Shown here one piece after another: positions 17,893-25,900 of a DNA stretch of 64,000 nucleotides. The position numbers were made by a program, and so were the translations under genes. The DNA lies in NCBI RefSeq assembly GCF_003002055.1, contig NZ_PVZF01000003.1:310001-374000 (forward strand). Reading direction: 5' to 3'. Source of the stretch: Kineococcus rhizosphaerae. Lineage in GTDB: Bacteria; Actinomycetota; Actinomycetes; Actinomycetales; Kineococcaceae. The notes below the pieces were generated by a model that was not told the DNA's origin, did no database searches, and saw nothing but the letters and a program-made list of their open reading frames with translations. Position 1 is the first letter of the stretch. Each line of letters opens with the position of its first letter.

Positions 17893-18869
17893 TGCTTCGA
17901 CCTCAGCAGACGCACCTGGGCGGTGCTCACGACGAGCACCACGACGAGAAGGACCATCGAGCCGGCCATCGAGTCGGCGATCCGGCCGTAGCCGAACTGG
18001 TCGTAGACCCACTTCGCCACCGAGGTGGTCGCGCTCAGCGGCCCCCCGTTCGTCACGAGGTACGGCTCGTCGAAGATGTTGAGGAACGACACGCTCATGA
18101 GGACCGACACCAGCAACGTCGTGGGCCGCAGCAGCGGGACCGTCATCGCGGTGACCCGGCGCCAGTAGCCGGCCCCGTCCAGCGCGGCGGCCTCGTGCAC
18201 CTCCTCGGGCACCGACTGCAGACCGGCGAGGAACAGCACCATGCAGGTGCCGATGTTGCGCCACACGGTCAGCAGCAGCACCGCGACGACCGCCCACCCG
18301 GGCCGGCCCAGCCAGTTGGGTCCGTCGACACCGAGGGCGCCGAGGAACCCGTTGACCGGTCCCTGCTGGGTGAAGGCGTACTGCCACAGCACCGCCGCGG
18401 CGACCACGTTGGCGATGACGGGGACGTAGACGATCGCGCGGAAGACGCTGCGCATCCGCCGGATGCCGGAGTCCAGAGCGAGGGCCAGCACGAAACCCGC
18501 CCCCATGGTGACGGGGACGCCGACCACCACGAAAAGCGCGGTGTTCAGCATCGCCCGCTGGAAGTCCTCGCTGCCCAGGATGCTCGCGTAGTTCCCCAGC
18601 CCGACCACGTCCACCGCGAAGGGGCTGGTGAGGTCGCGGATCCCGATGTCGGTGAGGCTGAGGAACAGGGCCATGGCCGCGGGCACGACGCTGAAGACCA
18701 CGAAGACGACCACGAAGGGCAGGACGAAGCCCCAGCCCATGACGTCCAGGGAGGCGCGCCGTCCCCGCCCGGCTCGGCGCGGCGCAGGCCCGCGGGTCGT
18801 GCTCGGGGCGGGACCCGCCGTGGGGACCGACGCGGAGCTCGAGGTGGAGCTCGAGGTGGTGGGAGCCAC
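17889..18869 (-). CDS. Carbohydrate ABC transporter permease, MalF/CUT1 type
   Basis: A 326-residue protein. The GTG at 18869 follows the stop of the binding-protein gene by 2 bp. A Ser/Thr/Pro- and Arg-rich cytoplasmic leader of about 50 residues precedes six membrane helices. The EAA loop reads EVHEAAALDGAGYWRRV. It is the partner of the MalG-type permease and the middle gene of a tightly packed three-gene transporter unit. Confidence 0.9.
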   Translation of the reverse strand: MAPTTSSSTSSSASVPTAGPAPSTTRGPAPRRAGRGRRASLDVMGWGFVLPFVVVFVVFSVVPAAMALFLSLTDIGIRDLTSPFAVDVVGLGNYASILGSEDFQRAMLNTALFVVVGVPVTMGAGFVLALALDSGIRRMRSVFRAIVYVPVIANVVAAAVLWQYAFTQQGPVNGFLGALGVDGPNWLGRPGWAVVAVLLLTVWRNIGTCMVLFLAGLQSVPEEVHEAAALDGAGYWRRVTAMTVPLLRPTTLLVSVLMSVSFLNIFDEPYLVTNGGPLSATTSVAKWVYDQFGYGRIADSMAGSMVLLVVVLVVSTAQVRLLRSKH

Positions 18870-18871
18870 GG

Positions 18872-20188
18872 TCAGGCCCCGGTCCCCAGCGCCTCGGCCT
18901 GCTTCTGCGCCTCGTCCAGCGCCGCCTGAGCCGTCGACCCGCCCCGCACGACCTGCTCCATCTGCTTGCCGATGACGTCGGCGACCTGGCTCCAGGTGGC
19001 CGCCGTCGGAGCGCCGAAGGCGGTCGGGATGGCGTCGCGCACCGGGGCCAGCAGTTCGTCGTCGGCGATCGCCGGGTCGTCCCAGGCGGACTGGACGGCG
19101 GGCAGGTTGCCGAAGGTCTGGTACCACTGCACCTGCACCTGGGGCCGGGACAGGTACTCCACGAGCTTCCAGGCGGCCTGGGCGTTGCCGCCGCGGTCGA
19201 GGACGCCGAGGCTGCCGCCGCCCAGGGCGGCGGCCTTGGCCCCACCGGGACCGGCCGGTTGCGCGTAGACGCCGATGTTCTTCGCCACGTACCCCTCGCC
19301 GGCCGCCTCGTCGATCCAGCCCGGCAGCCACGGGCCGTTGGAGACGTTCACGACGTTCTTCCCGGACGTCAACCACGGGACGACGTCGAGGAAGGCCGGG
19401 CCGTCCGGGGAGGAGTACCCGGCGGTGAACAGCGAGGCGAAGTACTCCAGCGCCTGCACGTTGGCGGCGGCGTTGATCGCCCACCCCTTGCCGTCCTCGG
19501 TGGTGAGGGACGAGCCGTTCTGGTGCACGTACTCCGACAGCGCCTCCGCGGAGTACTCGTCCCACGCCACCGCCATGCCCAGAGGGATGGAGTGCCCCGC
19601 GGCCACGAGCTGCCGGCAGAAGGCCTCGTTCTCCTCCCAGGTGGTCGGCGGGGTCAGGCCCAGACCGTCCACGACGTCCTTGCGGTAGTAGTTCACCCGG
19701 GCGTAGGCGTACCACGGCACGGCCTTGTGCGCTCCGTCCGCGGTCGTGACCCCGGCCAGCGCGGGCTCGAAGAACGAACCCAGGTCCACCAGCCCCTCGG
19801 GCACGGTCTGGAACGCCCCGGTCGCCAGGATCGACGACTGGGTCTGCGAGTACAGGGACACGAGGTCGGGCACCCGGCCGGAGGCGATGGCCGCGGTGAG
19901 CTTGGTGTCGAACTCCGACGACGGGATCGTGGTGACGTTCACCGTGACGTCCGGGTTCTCCTTCTTGAACGCCGCGATGAAGGGGGGCAGCGAGTCGCCG
20001 TCCGGGGCCCCGGCCCAGAACTCGACGGTCCCGGTCGCCGGGCCGTCGGTGACGCTGATGGGTGCCGACGCGCGGGAGTCACCGGTACCGCTGCGCCCGC
20101 ACGCGGCCAGACCCGCGGTCAGGGCGGCCGCGGACGCGCCGGCGAGGACCGTGCGGCGGGACGTGGACCGGTCAGGACGGACGAGCAT
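18872..20188 (-). CDS. Extracellular carbohydrate-binding lipoprotein of a CUT1 ABC transporter
   Basis: A 438-residue family 1 solute-binding protein. The leader contains TSRRTVLAG, a twin-arginine motif, and ends with lipobox LAAC, so it is probably Tat-exported and lipid-anchored. Mature markers include VTVNVTTIPSSEFDTKL and TWEENEAFCRQLVAAGH. It would capture an oligosaccharide or glycoside for the two permeases that follow. The 196-bp upstream region is the promoter-sized gap of this transporter unit and separates it from the flavoprotein gene on the same strand. Confidence 0.93.
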   Translation of the reverse strand: MLVRPDRSTSRRTVLAGASAAALTAGLAACGRSGTGDSRASAPISVTDGPATGTVEFWAGAPDGDSLPPFIAAFKKENPDVTVNVTTIPSSEFDTKLTAAIASGRVPDLVSLYSQTQSSILATGAFQTVPEGLVDLGSFFEPALAGVTTADGAHKAVPWYAYARVNYYRKDVVDGLGLTPPTTWEENEAFCRQLVAAGHSIPLGMAVAWDEYSAEALSEYVHQNGSSLTTEDGKGWAINAAANVQALEYFASLFTAGYSSPDGPAFLDVVPWLTSGKNVVNVSNGPWLPGWIDEAAGEGYVAKNIGVYAQPAGPGGAKAAALGGGSLGVLDRGGNAQAAWKLVEYLSRPQVQVQWYQTFGNLPAVQSAWDDPAIADDELLAPVRDAIPTAFGAPTAATWSQVADVIGKQMEQVVRGGSTAQAALDEAQKQAEALGTGA

Positions 20189-20324
20189 GGTGGCCCCCTA
20201 GGGTCGGGTGGAGTGGGAGGAACGAGGGTGGAGCCGTTCGCTGGTGCTCACCGGACGGGAGCGACCGGGGGGCCGTGGTGACCCGACCCGGTGCACGCGA
20301 TCGCTTCTGCGACAACGGTACAAG

Positions 20325-20342
20325 AGTTTCCCGCAGTTTCCG
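20325..20342. promoter_or_regulatory. Direct repeats in the promoter region of the sugar-transporter unit
   Basis: AGTTTCCC (20325-20332) and AGTTTCCG (20335-20342) repeat at exactly 10 bp, one helical turn, in the 196-bp spacer between the flavoprotein stop and the binding-protein start. The spacer is noticeably less GC-rich than the flanking genes. These are candidate regulator half-sites; the factor is not identifiable. Confidence 0.4.
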
Positions 20343-20384
20343 TCGATCCCTGGAACTGTTTACCGGGACGAAACGCGGTGGTGC

Positions 20385-21920
20385 TCAGAGGGCGAGGGCA
20401 CCCACCTCCTGCTCGAGGTGTTCCAGGGTTCCACGGGCCGCCCGGACGGCGGTGACCATCGCGGTGAGCGTGGAGTTCGCGGTCACCGGGGTCGGGACCA
20501 CCGAACCCCCGGCGAGGTGCAGGTTGGAGAAACCCCACACCCGCCCCGACGGGTCGCACACGCAGGTCCCGTCGTCGGACCGGCCGCTGCGGGTGGTCCC
20601 CGTCCAGTGCAACGAGGAACCCGGCGCCAGCAGGGCCGAGTCGCGGTCCGGGTCGAAGTCGCCCAGGGCCTCGCACAGCCGCCGCTGGGTGGCGCGGCCC
20701 TCCGCGATGCGGGCGAGGTCGCCGGCCGTGTACCGGTACTCCACGCGCAACCGGGGCAGGCCCGCGGCGTCGACCTCGTCCTCGTCGAACACCAGCCGGT
20801 TGGCCGGGTCGACGTCCGTCGGGACGTACAGCGAGGCACCCGTCGAGTACGCCAGCCGCTCGCCGGCCGCGTCGACGAACAGGCGGTCCATGATCTGGCC
20901 GTGGAAGGGTTGCGCGGGGCCGCTGTGCGGCAGCCAGTGCGAACCGACGACCCACTCCCCCTCCAGCGGCAGCGGGACCGATCCCAGGTCCACCCCCAGT
21001 CGCGGCAGGTCGACGAGGACCTGCCCGGTGAGGAAGGCGTGCTCGTTGAGGTGGGCGCCCAGGGCGGTCGGCCGGATGCCGGAGGCGAACAGCAGTTGCG
21101 GGGTGCGGAAGGTGTCGGCCGCGACGACGACGGCGGCGGCGGCCACCGTGCGCTCCTCGCCGGTGCGGGTGTCGCGGACCTCGACCCCGGCGACCCGGGT
21201 GCCGTCGTGCACCAGGCGCAGGGCGACCGTCCCGGTGAGCACCTCGAAGTCGTCGCCGGGACCCTCCAGCAGGCGGGGCAGGACCACGGTGGGGCCGGTG
21301 CGCGCCAGCGGCCCGGTCCGGCCCGGGGCCACCGCCATGGGCATGGGCTGCGGGTGCCGGCCCGGGGCGCTGACGGGTCCGAACAGCCCGTCCAGCACCC
21401 GCAGGAGGCGGTCGCCGACCTCGGTGGGGGCGAACGGCCGGGCCTGCACGCGCAGCAACCGCTGCGCGGTCGCCAGGTCGGCGGCGAAGGCCTCGGCGTC
21501 GTCGTCGAAGACCTCCGAACCCCACGGCCACGGCGTCGCCGCCGTCCAGTGCACGCCCATGCCCCCGGCGTTGAGCCCGACGGCCGCGGCCGGCATGGCG
21601 GCGGCGTCGGAGCCGAAGGCGGACACGTTGTACATGCCCGGACGGGCGTCGCGGATGCTGCCCCCCAGGGAGGGCGTCGGGTCCGCGCCGAGGTACAGGG
21701 ACTGCACGCCCGGTTCGACCCGCTGCAGGTAGGTCTCACGCACGTCGGGTTCGGCGGAGTCGTGCAGGTGGGCGCCCGCGACCGTCCCGATCGGGCGGCC
21801 GGCGTCGACGATCACGATCCGCGTCCCGGGACGTGCCGCCCGGGCCTGCGCCGCGACCGCGGCCCCCATGAGTCCACCGCCGACGACGAGCAGGTCGGCG
21901 GGAGCGGTGTGCGAGTCCAT
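20385..21920 (-). CDS. GMC flavoprotein oxidoreductase, pyranose-2-oxidase / C-glycoside-3-oxidase-like
   Basis: A 511-residue protein with the FAD dinucleotide motif VVGGGLMGAAVA near residue 12. The flavin-proximal motif GGMGVHWTAATP (His124) corresponds to the GGMSTHWTCATP motif that I recall in fungal pyranose 2-oxidase, where that His bonds the flavin covalently. The catalytic pair appears as His438 (SLHWTGTTRSG) and Asn482 (TANSTLTAM), 44 residues apart, against 45 for His548/Asn593 of Trametes P2O. It is shorter than fungal P2O, like bacterial members. It would oxidise C2 or C3 of a free or glycosidic sugar. Neighbours are a ROK regulator, a sugar ABC transporter and a TIM-barrel isomerase. 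The exact substrate is unknown. Confidence 0.82.
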   Translation of the reverse strand: MDSHTAPADLLVVGGGLMGAAVAAQARAARPGTRIVIVDAGRPIGTVAGAHLHDSAEPDVRETYLQRVEPGVQSLYLGADPTPSLGGSIRDARPGMYNVSAFGSDAAAMPAAAVGLNAGGMGVHWTAATPWPWGSEVFDDDAEAFAADLATAQRLLRVQARPFAPTEVGDRLLRVLDGLFGPVSAPGRHPQPMPMAVAPGRTGPLARTGPTVVLPRLLEGPGDDFEVLTGTVALRLVHDGTRVAGVEVRDTRTGEERTVAAAAVVVAADTFRTPQLLFASGIRPTALGAHLNEHAFLTGQVLVDLPRLGVDLGSVPLPLEGEWVVGSHWLPHSGPAQPFHGQIMDRLFVDAAGERLAYSTGASLYVPTDVDPANRLVFDEDEVDAAGLPRLRVEYRYTAGDLARIAEGRATQRRLCEALGDFDPDRDSALLAPGSSLHWTGTTRSGRSDDGTCVCDPSGRVWGFSNLHLAGGSVVPTPVTANSTLTAMVTAVRAARGTLEHLEQEVGALAL

Positions 21921-21932
21921 CGGGCGGCCTCC

Positions 21933-21955
21933 AATGTGCGATGAAGTAGCACAAT
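21933..21955. promoter_or_regulatory. Palindrome upstream of the GMC flavoprotein
   Basis: AATGTGC (21933-21939) and GCACAAT (21949-21955) form an inverted repeat (6 of 7 bp) with a 9-bp spacer, in the 57-bp gap between the ROK stop and the flavoprotein start. The half-site GCACATTG recurs at the start of the TIM-barrel gene (23189-23196), suggesting one regulator for both. Confidence 0.5.
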
Positions 21956-21977
21956 AAGCGCGGCGCGCCCGTCCGGT

Positions 21978-23102
21978 CTAGGACTTGGCCCGGAGCAGCT
22001 CGTCGTCGACACTGGCCCGCGCCTCGTGCAGGGCCCCCAGCAGCACGGCGTCCCCACCGAGGGAGGTGGCCCGGATGGGTACCGCCGGCGCGCCCTCGGC
22101 GGCCAGGGCGGTCTCCAGCCGCGGCACGAGGACGTCGGCGGCCACCTCCAGACCGCCCCCGAGCACGACCAGCGGCGGCGCGATCGTCCACACCAGGGTG
22201 ACCAGCACCCGGGCCAGCGGGGCGGTGAACTCGTCGAGCAGGTCGGCGGCGTCACGGTCCCCGGAGCGGACCCGCTCGACGATCCGCTCGGCGCGTGCCC
22301 GCTCCTGCGGGTCGGGGTGGGTCAGGCCGCCGAGCGGGTGCTCGTGCAGTTCGGACATCCCCACCGCCGGGGCGCGCACGATCTCGCCCGCCGAACTGCG
22401 GAAACCCCGGTGGACCTCACCGCGGATGACGATCCCCGCACCGTTGCGGGCCCCCGCCAGCAACCACGTGAAACTGTCCAGGCCCTGCGCAGCGCCCTTC
22501 CACCGCTCCCCCACGGCCGCGAGGTTCGCGTCGTTGTCCCCGACGAAGGGGAACGGGAACGCTTGCGCCAGAACGGCTGAAGGCCGAACTCCCGTCCAGG
22601 TCGGGGCGTCGACCAGTCCGAGCACCAGTCCCTCGTCGTCGATCAGACCGGGCATCGCGACCGCCCCCGCCCGCACGACGCCCACCGGGCGCCCGGAGGC
22701 GACCAGCGCGGCGTTCAACGCGTCCACGGCCTGCTCCAGCGTCGTCGCCGGGTCGTAGTAGTCGCTCAGGACCCTGCGCTCGGACGAGAGCAACCGCCCG
22801 TGCGTGTCCGCGACGCCGGCGCGCACCGAGTGCGTGTCCACCTGGACCGCGGCGAACAGGGCGTTGTCCGGCTGGAACGCGAACGCCCGGGGCGGTCGCC
22901 CCACCCCGGTGGAACCGACCGCCACCTCCCGCACCCACCCGTCGGCGAGGAGGTCGGCGAGGATGAGCTCGACGGTCCGCCGGGACAGTTCCGTGCCCCG
23001 CGTGAGCTGGGCCATCGTCAGCGGGGCGTCCGCCTCGCGCAGGAGGCGGAACGTCAGGGCGGCGTTGAGGCGCCGCATGACGGCGGGGTCCACGGGTGGC
23101 AC
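21978..23102 (-). CDS. ROK-family transcriptional regulator
   Basis: A 374-residue protein. Residues about 8-75 form a winged helix (LTMAQLTRGTELSRRTVELILADL). The rest is a ROK sugar-binding domain (VGDNDANLAAVGERW, ARNGAGIVIRGEVHRG). The cysteine cluster CxCGxxGC that binds structural zinc in most ROK proteins is absent; its place is taken by the segment around VGMSELHEHPLGG. It is probably the sugar-responsive repressor of the flavoprotein/transporter genes downstream and of the divergent TIM-barrel gene. Confidence 0.9.
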   Translation of the reverse strand: MPPVDPAVMRRLNAALTFRLLREADAPLTMAQLTRGTELSRRTVELILADLLADGWVREVAVGSTGVGRPPRAFAFQPDNALFAAVQVDTHSVRAGVADTHGRLLSSERRVLSDYYDPATTLEQAVDALNAALVASGRPVGVVRAGAVAMPGLIDDEGLVLGLVDAPTWTGVRPSAVLAQAFPFPFVGDNDANLAAVGERWKGAAQGLDSFTWLLAGARNGAGIVIRGEVHRGFRSSAGEIVRAPAVGMSELHEHPLGGLTHPDPQERARAERIVERVRSGDRDAADLLDEFTAPLARVLVTLVWTIAPPLVVLGGGLEVAADVLVPRLETALAAEGAPAVPIRATSLGGDAVLLGALHEARASVDDELLRAKS

Positions 23103-23171
23103 AGCGGAAGCCTAGAGGGCCGCCCACCCGCCCCACGTCCCCGAGGTCTCCCGCTCACGGCGCCGTCGGGC

Positions 23172-23184
23172 TAATCTGCGGGGA
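23172..23184 (+). promoter_or_regulatory. Likely leaderless promoter of the TIM-barrel gene
   Basis: TAATCT at 23172-23177 is a good -10 hexamer and lies 6 bp before the ATG at 23184, so the transcript would begin at or next to the start codon. No Shine-Dalgarno sequence is needed or strong. Confidence 0.5.
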
Positions 23185-24134
23185 TGTCGCACATTGAATC
23201 CGAGCCGCAGTACGGCGTCGACCTCGTGACCTTCTACCACCCCGGTTTCTGGGGCGTGTCCACCGCGGAGGAGATGGTCGCCTGGTGCGCCGAGCACCCC
23301 CGCGAGATGTGGGACCGCATGCTCGACGCGCTCGCCGAGGCCGACGTGCCGTGGATCGAGCTGACCTTCCCGCCGTTGGACTTCCGCAGCGCGCTCGCCG
23401 CGTTCGGCTCCGTCGACGGGGTGCTGGAGGCGTTCGCCGCCCGGGGTGTGCGGGTCCTGTCGGGCTTCTGCAACGGCACGCACTGGGGCGGGCTCAGCCC
23501 GCAGGAGGCGGTGGCGGAGATGGCCGAGTACGCGGCCTTCCTGCGCGGCACCGGGGCGGGGATCCTCGTCCTGGGCACCCCGATGCTGGCCGGCGGCCCG
23601 GACGCGCCCGTGCAGGCGCTGTCCGCGGACGAGCACCGGCGGCTGCTGGAGCACCTCGCCCGGGTGTGCGACGCGGTCGGCGCCTCGCTGGCCGACACCG
23701 GGATCCGACTGGCGGTGCACACCGAGTCGCACTCGATCACCGTGGCCGCCGAGGACGTCCGGACGCTGATGGGGCTGACCGACCCCGCGCTGGTGGGTCT
23801 GTGCCCGGACTCGGCGCACATCACGCTGTCCGGCGGGGACCCGGTGGCCCTGGCCCGGGAGTTCGCCGACCGGGTGCTCGTCTCGCACTGGAAGGACGCC
23901 GCCGGCCCCTTCCCCGCCGACCTGGTCCTCGACGAGGACGTCCACGCGGTGCACCGGCGCTTCATGCGTCCCATGGGCGACGGCGTCGTGGACTGGCCGG
24001 CCTGGGCCGCCGTCATGGCCGGCACGCCGACGGCCGGGGTGCGGCTGCTGGAGCTGGACGCGGCGCCGGACCCGGTGGCCGAGCTGCGCGCGGCGCGGGC
24101 CGTGGCCGACGGGCTCGTGCCGGCCGCCGGCTGA
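23184..24134 (+). CDS. Sugar-phosphate isomerase/epimerase-type TIM barrel (AP endonuclease 2 superfamily)
   Basis: A 316-residue protein of the PF01261 type. Candidate metal ligands appear in order: WIELTF (Glu), VHTESHS (Glu and His), CPDSAHI (Asp/His), VSHWKDAAG (His) and LLELDAAPDP (Glu). Relatives include xylose isomerase-like IolE/IolI, 3-keto-sugar epimerases and lyases, and the large subunit of C-glycoside deglycosidases. The position next to a pyranose-oxidase-like flavoprotein and a glycoside transporter makes a 3-keto-glycoside substrate plausible. That is inference from context. A hairpin terminator follows. Confidence 0.85.
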   Translation: MSHIESEPQYGVDLVTFYHPGFWGVSTAEEMVAWCAEHPREMWDRMLDALAEADVPWIELTFPPLDFRSALAAFGSVDGVLEAFAARGVRVLSGFCNGTHWGGLSPQEAVAEMAEYAAFLRGTGAGILVLGTPMLAGGPDAPVQALSADEHRRLLEHLARVCDAVGASLADTGIRLAVHTESHSITVAAEDVRTLMGLTDPALVGLCPDSAHITLSGGDPVALAREFADRVLVSHWKDAAGPFPADLVLDEDVHAVHRRFMRPMGDGVVDWPAWAAVMAGTPTAGVRLLELDAAPDPVAELRAARAVADGLVPAAG

Positions 24135-24142
24135 CGCGACGT

Positions 24143-24172
24143 CACCCCGCCGCGCCCGGCCGCGGCGGGGTG
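24143..24172. terminator. Bidirectional hairpin between TIM-barrel and GntR genes
   Basis: Perfect 12-bp stem CACCCCGCCGCG / CGCGGCGGGGTG with a 6-nt loop, in the 44-bp gap between convergent stops. Confidence 0.8.
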
Positions 24173-24178
24173 GCCCCC

Positions 24179-24823
24179 TCAGCGGGCGGCGCGCCGCATC
24201 CGGACGGCCAGCGCGGCGACGTGGGCCCCGGCCCGGGCGCGGGCCGCCGCCACGTCCCCGGCCGCGACGGCCGCGACGATGCCGCGGTGCTCGGCGACGG
24301 CGAGTTCCCGGTGGCGCTGGTCGGCCCACAGGCCCGCGCCGAACAGGTGGGCGCGGACCTCCAGGCGACGCAGCGTCTCGGCGAGCGTGGCGTTGCCGGA
24401 CAGTTCGCGCAGCAGCGCGTGGAAGCGCAGGTCCAGCGCGGCGTCGCCGGCCGGGTCGACGGGTCCGCGCACCGCCCGCTCCCCCGCGTCCAGGAGTTCC
24501 TCCAGGCGGGTCAGGCCGTCGGCGTCGACGACCGCGGTCGCCTCCGCGGCGGCGAGGCCGTCGAGCACCTCCCGCACCCGCAGCACCTCGTCGAGGTCGG
24601 CCAGGCTCACCGTCGCCACCCGGGCCCCGGTGTGCGCAACCGTCACCGCGACACCCTCGGCGACCAGGCGCTGGACCGATTCGCGCACCGGGCTGCGGCT
24701 GACGCCGAGTTCGAGGGCGAGCGCCGGGACGCTGAGCGCCGAACCCGGCGCGAGCCGGCCGTCGACGATCCGGTCGAGCAACGTGGCGTAGACGCTGTCG
24801 ACGAGGAGTTCGACCTCGGTCAC
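24179..24823 (-). CDS. GntR-family regulator, FadR/FCD subtype
   Basis: A 214-residue protein with a winged helix (LELGVSRSPVRESVQRLVAEG, residues about 37-57) and an FCD ligand domain (LRVREVLDGLAAAEA; FHALLRELSGNATLAETLRRL; EHRGIVAAVAAGD). FCD domains bind metal and organic acids or related metabolites. It starts 5 bp after the stop of the oxygenase gene, so the two form an operon in which the regulator probably controls its own unit and the divergent amidohydrolase. Confidence 0.92.
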   Translation of the reverse strand: MTEVELLVDSVYATLLDRIVDGRLAPGSALSVPALALELGVSRSPVRESVQRLVAEGVAVTVAHTGARVATVSLADLDEVLRVREVLDGLAAAEATAVVDADGLTRLEELLDAGERAVRGPVDPAGDAALDLRFHALLRELSGNATLAETLRRLEVRAHLFGAGLWADQRHRELAVAEHRGIVAAVAAGDVAAARARAGAHVAALAVRMRRAAR

Positions 24824-24828
24824 CGGGC

Positions 24829-25821
24829 TCAGCCCTTCGGAGTGCCGTAGTTCGCGCGGATCCGCTCGGCGAGGTAGTCGGCCGCGGTGATCGGCGGGTA
24901 GGTCCCCCGTGGCGTCTCGATGAGCACCTCGCGGTTGGCCTGGGCGAAGAACGGCATGCTGTACCGCGCCCCGGTGTACTCCCCCTCACCGGGCATCCGC
25001 ACGCGGTGGAAGTTCGACAGGAGCTGGTCGTCGCTCCAGCGCATGAGCATGTCGCCGATGTTGCACGTGATGGCGTCGTCGGAGGGGACGACCGAGGTCC
25101 ACTCCGGCGCCTCGAGGTCGCGGCCCGGGCAGACCTGCAGACCGCCCTGCCCCGTGCGCTGGAAGAGCAGCGTGAGGCAGTCGAAGTCGGTGTGCGCCCC
25201 GGCCCGCCACACCCCCGGCTGGGCCGCGACGTCCGCCGGGAGCTCGGGGTAGTGCAGGATCCGCAGGGTCGACTGGTAGGTGTCGGAGGCCGGGTCGTGC
25301 GCGCGGGCGAAGAAGTGGCGGTCGAAACCCAGCCGGTCGGCGAAGCAGGACAGGACCCGCATCGCCAGTTCCCAGCAGCGCGTCTCGAAACCGAGCATGA
25401 ACTCGGCGAAGTCCGGCAACTGCTCCTGCGAGGGCAGCAGGCCGGACATGTGCGGGCGGGTGAGCTGGTAGGACTCCTTGCGGTCGGGGGTGCCGACCGA
25501 GGGGCGCACCTGGGTGCCCGACTCCCACCCGGAGTTCTTCGGCTTGTCCAGCGGGAACCGCTGCTTGACCTCGACGGGCAGGTCGAAGAACGCCTTCGCC
25601 ATGGCGAAGGCGCGGTCGACCTCGGCGGCCGGGATGCCGTGGTTGACGATCTGGAAGAACCCGACCTCGGTGGCGGCCGACCACAGCGCCTCGGTGATCT
25701 CGGCCCGGCGGGTCTCGAAGTCGGACAGGTCGATCTGCGGGATCTCGCGGTCGCGTTCGGCACCGAGCCCGCCCATGCGGGACTCGCGCTGCAACTCGGT
25801 CATCGGAGGGGTGGTTGTCAT
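24829..25821 (-). CDS. 2-oxoglutarate/Fe(II)-dependent dioxygenase, isopenicillin-N-synthase-like family
   Basis: A 330-residue protein from the ATG at 25821, with GGAG upstream. The DIOX-N region (PQIDLSDFETRR, FFQIVNHGIP) precedes the jelly-roll core. The iron triad is complete: His210 and Asp212 (GAHTDFD) and His272 (SNFHRVRMPG). The 2-oxoglutarate clamp RxS is Arg286/Ser288 (ARYSMPFF). This family includes thymine-7-hydroxylase and gibberellin or flavonoid oxygenases. With nucleobase-type deaminases next door, hydroxylation of a nucleobase or N-heterocycle is a reasonable guess. It overlaps nothing and is co-transcribed with GntR. Confidence 0.88.
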   Translation of the reverse strand: MTTTPPMTELQRESRMGGLGAERDREIPQIDLSDFETRRAEITEALWSAATEVGFFQIVNHGIPAAEVDRAFAMAKAFFDLPVEVKQRFPLDKPKNSGWESGTQVRPSVGTPDRKESYQLTRPHMSGLLPSQEQLPDFAEFMLGFETRCWELAMRVLSCFADRLGFDRHFFARAHDPASDTYQSTLRILHYPELPADVAAQPGVWRAGAHTDFDCLTLLFQRTGQGGLQVCPGRDLEAPEWTSVVPSDDAITCNIGDMLMRWSDDQLLSNFHRVRMPGEGEYTGARYSMPFFAQANREVLIETPRGTYPPITAADYLAERIRANYGTPKG

Positions 25822-25833
25822 GGCTCCATCGTG

Positions 25834-25892
25834 GTGTTGCATGCGATCGGTGCCAAGACCTGCCGTGTGAACACTGTGTTGCATGTAGTCGG
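25834..25892. promoter_or_regulatory. 17-bp direct repeats in the oxygenase/amidohydrolase divergent promoter
   Basis: GTGTTGCATGCGATCGG (25834-25850) and GTGTTGCATGTAGTCGG (25876-25892) agree at 14 of 17 positions and are 42 bp apart, four helical turns. They fill most of the 79-bp spacer between the two start codons and are candidate GntR operators acting on both genes. Confidence 0.6.
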
Positions 25893-25900
25893 GGGGTCTT

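Noticed and set aside
20385-21920. Calling the flavoprotein a cholesterol oxidase or choline dehydrogenase
   Set aside because: Motif spacing and the GGMGVHWTAATP segment fit the pyranose-oxidase branch better, and the neighbours are sugar genes rather than sterol or betaine genes.
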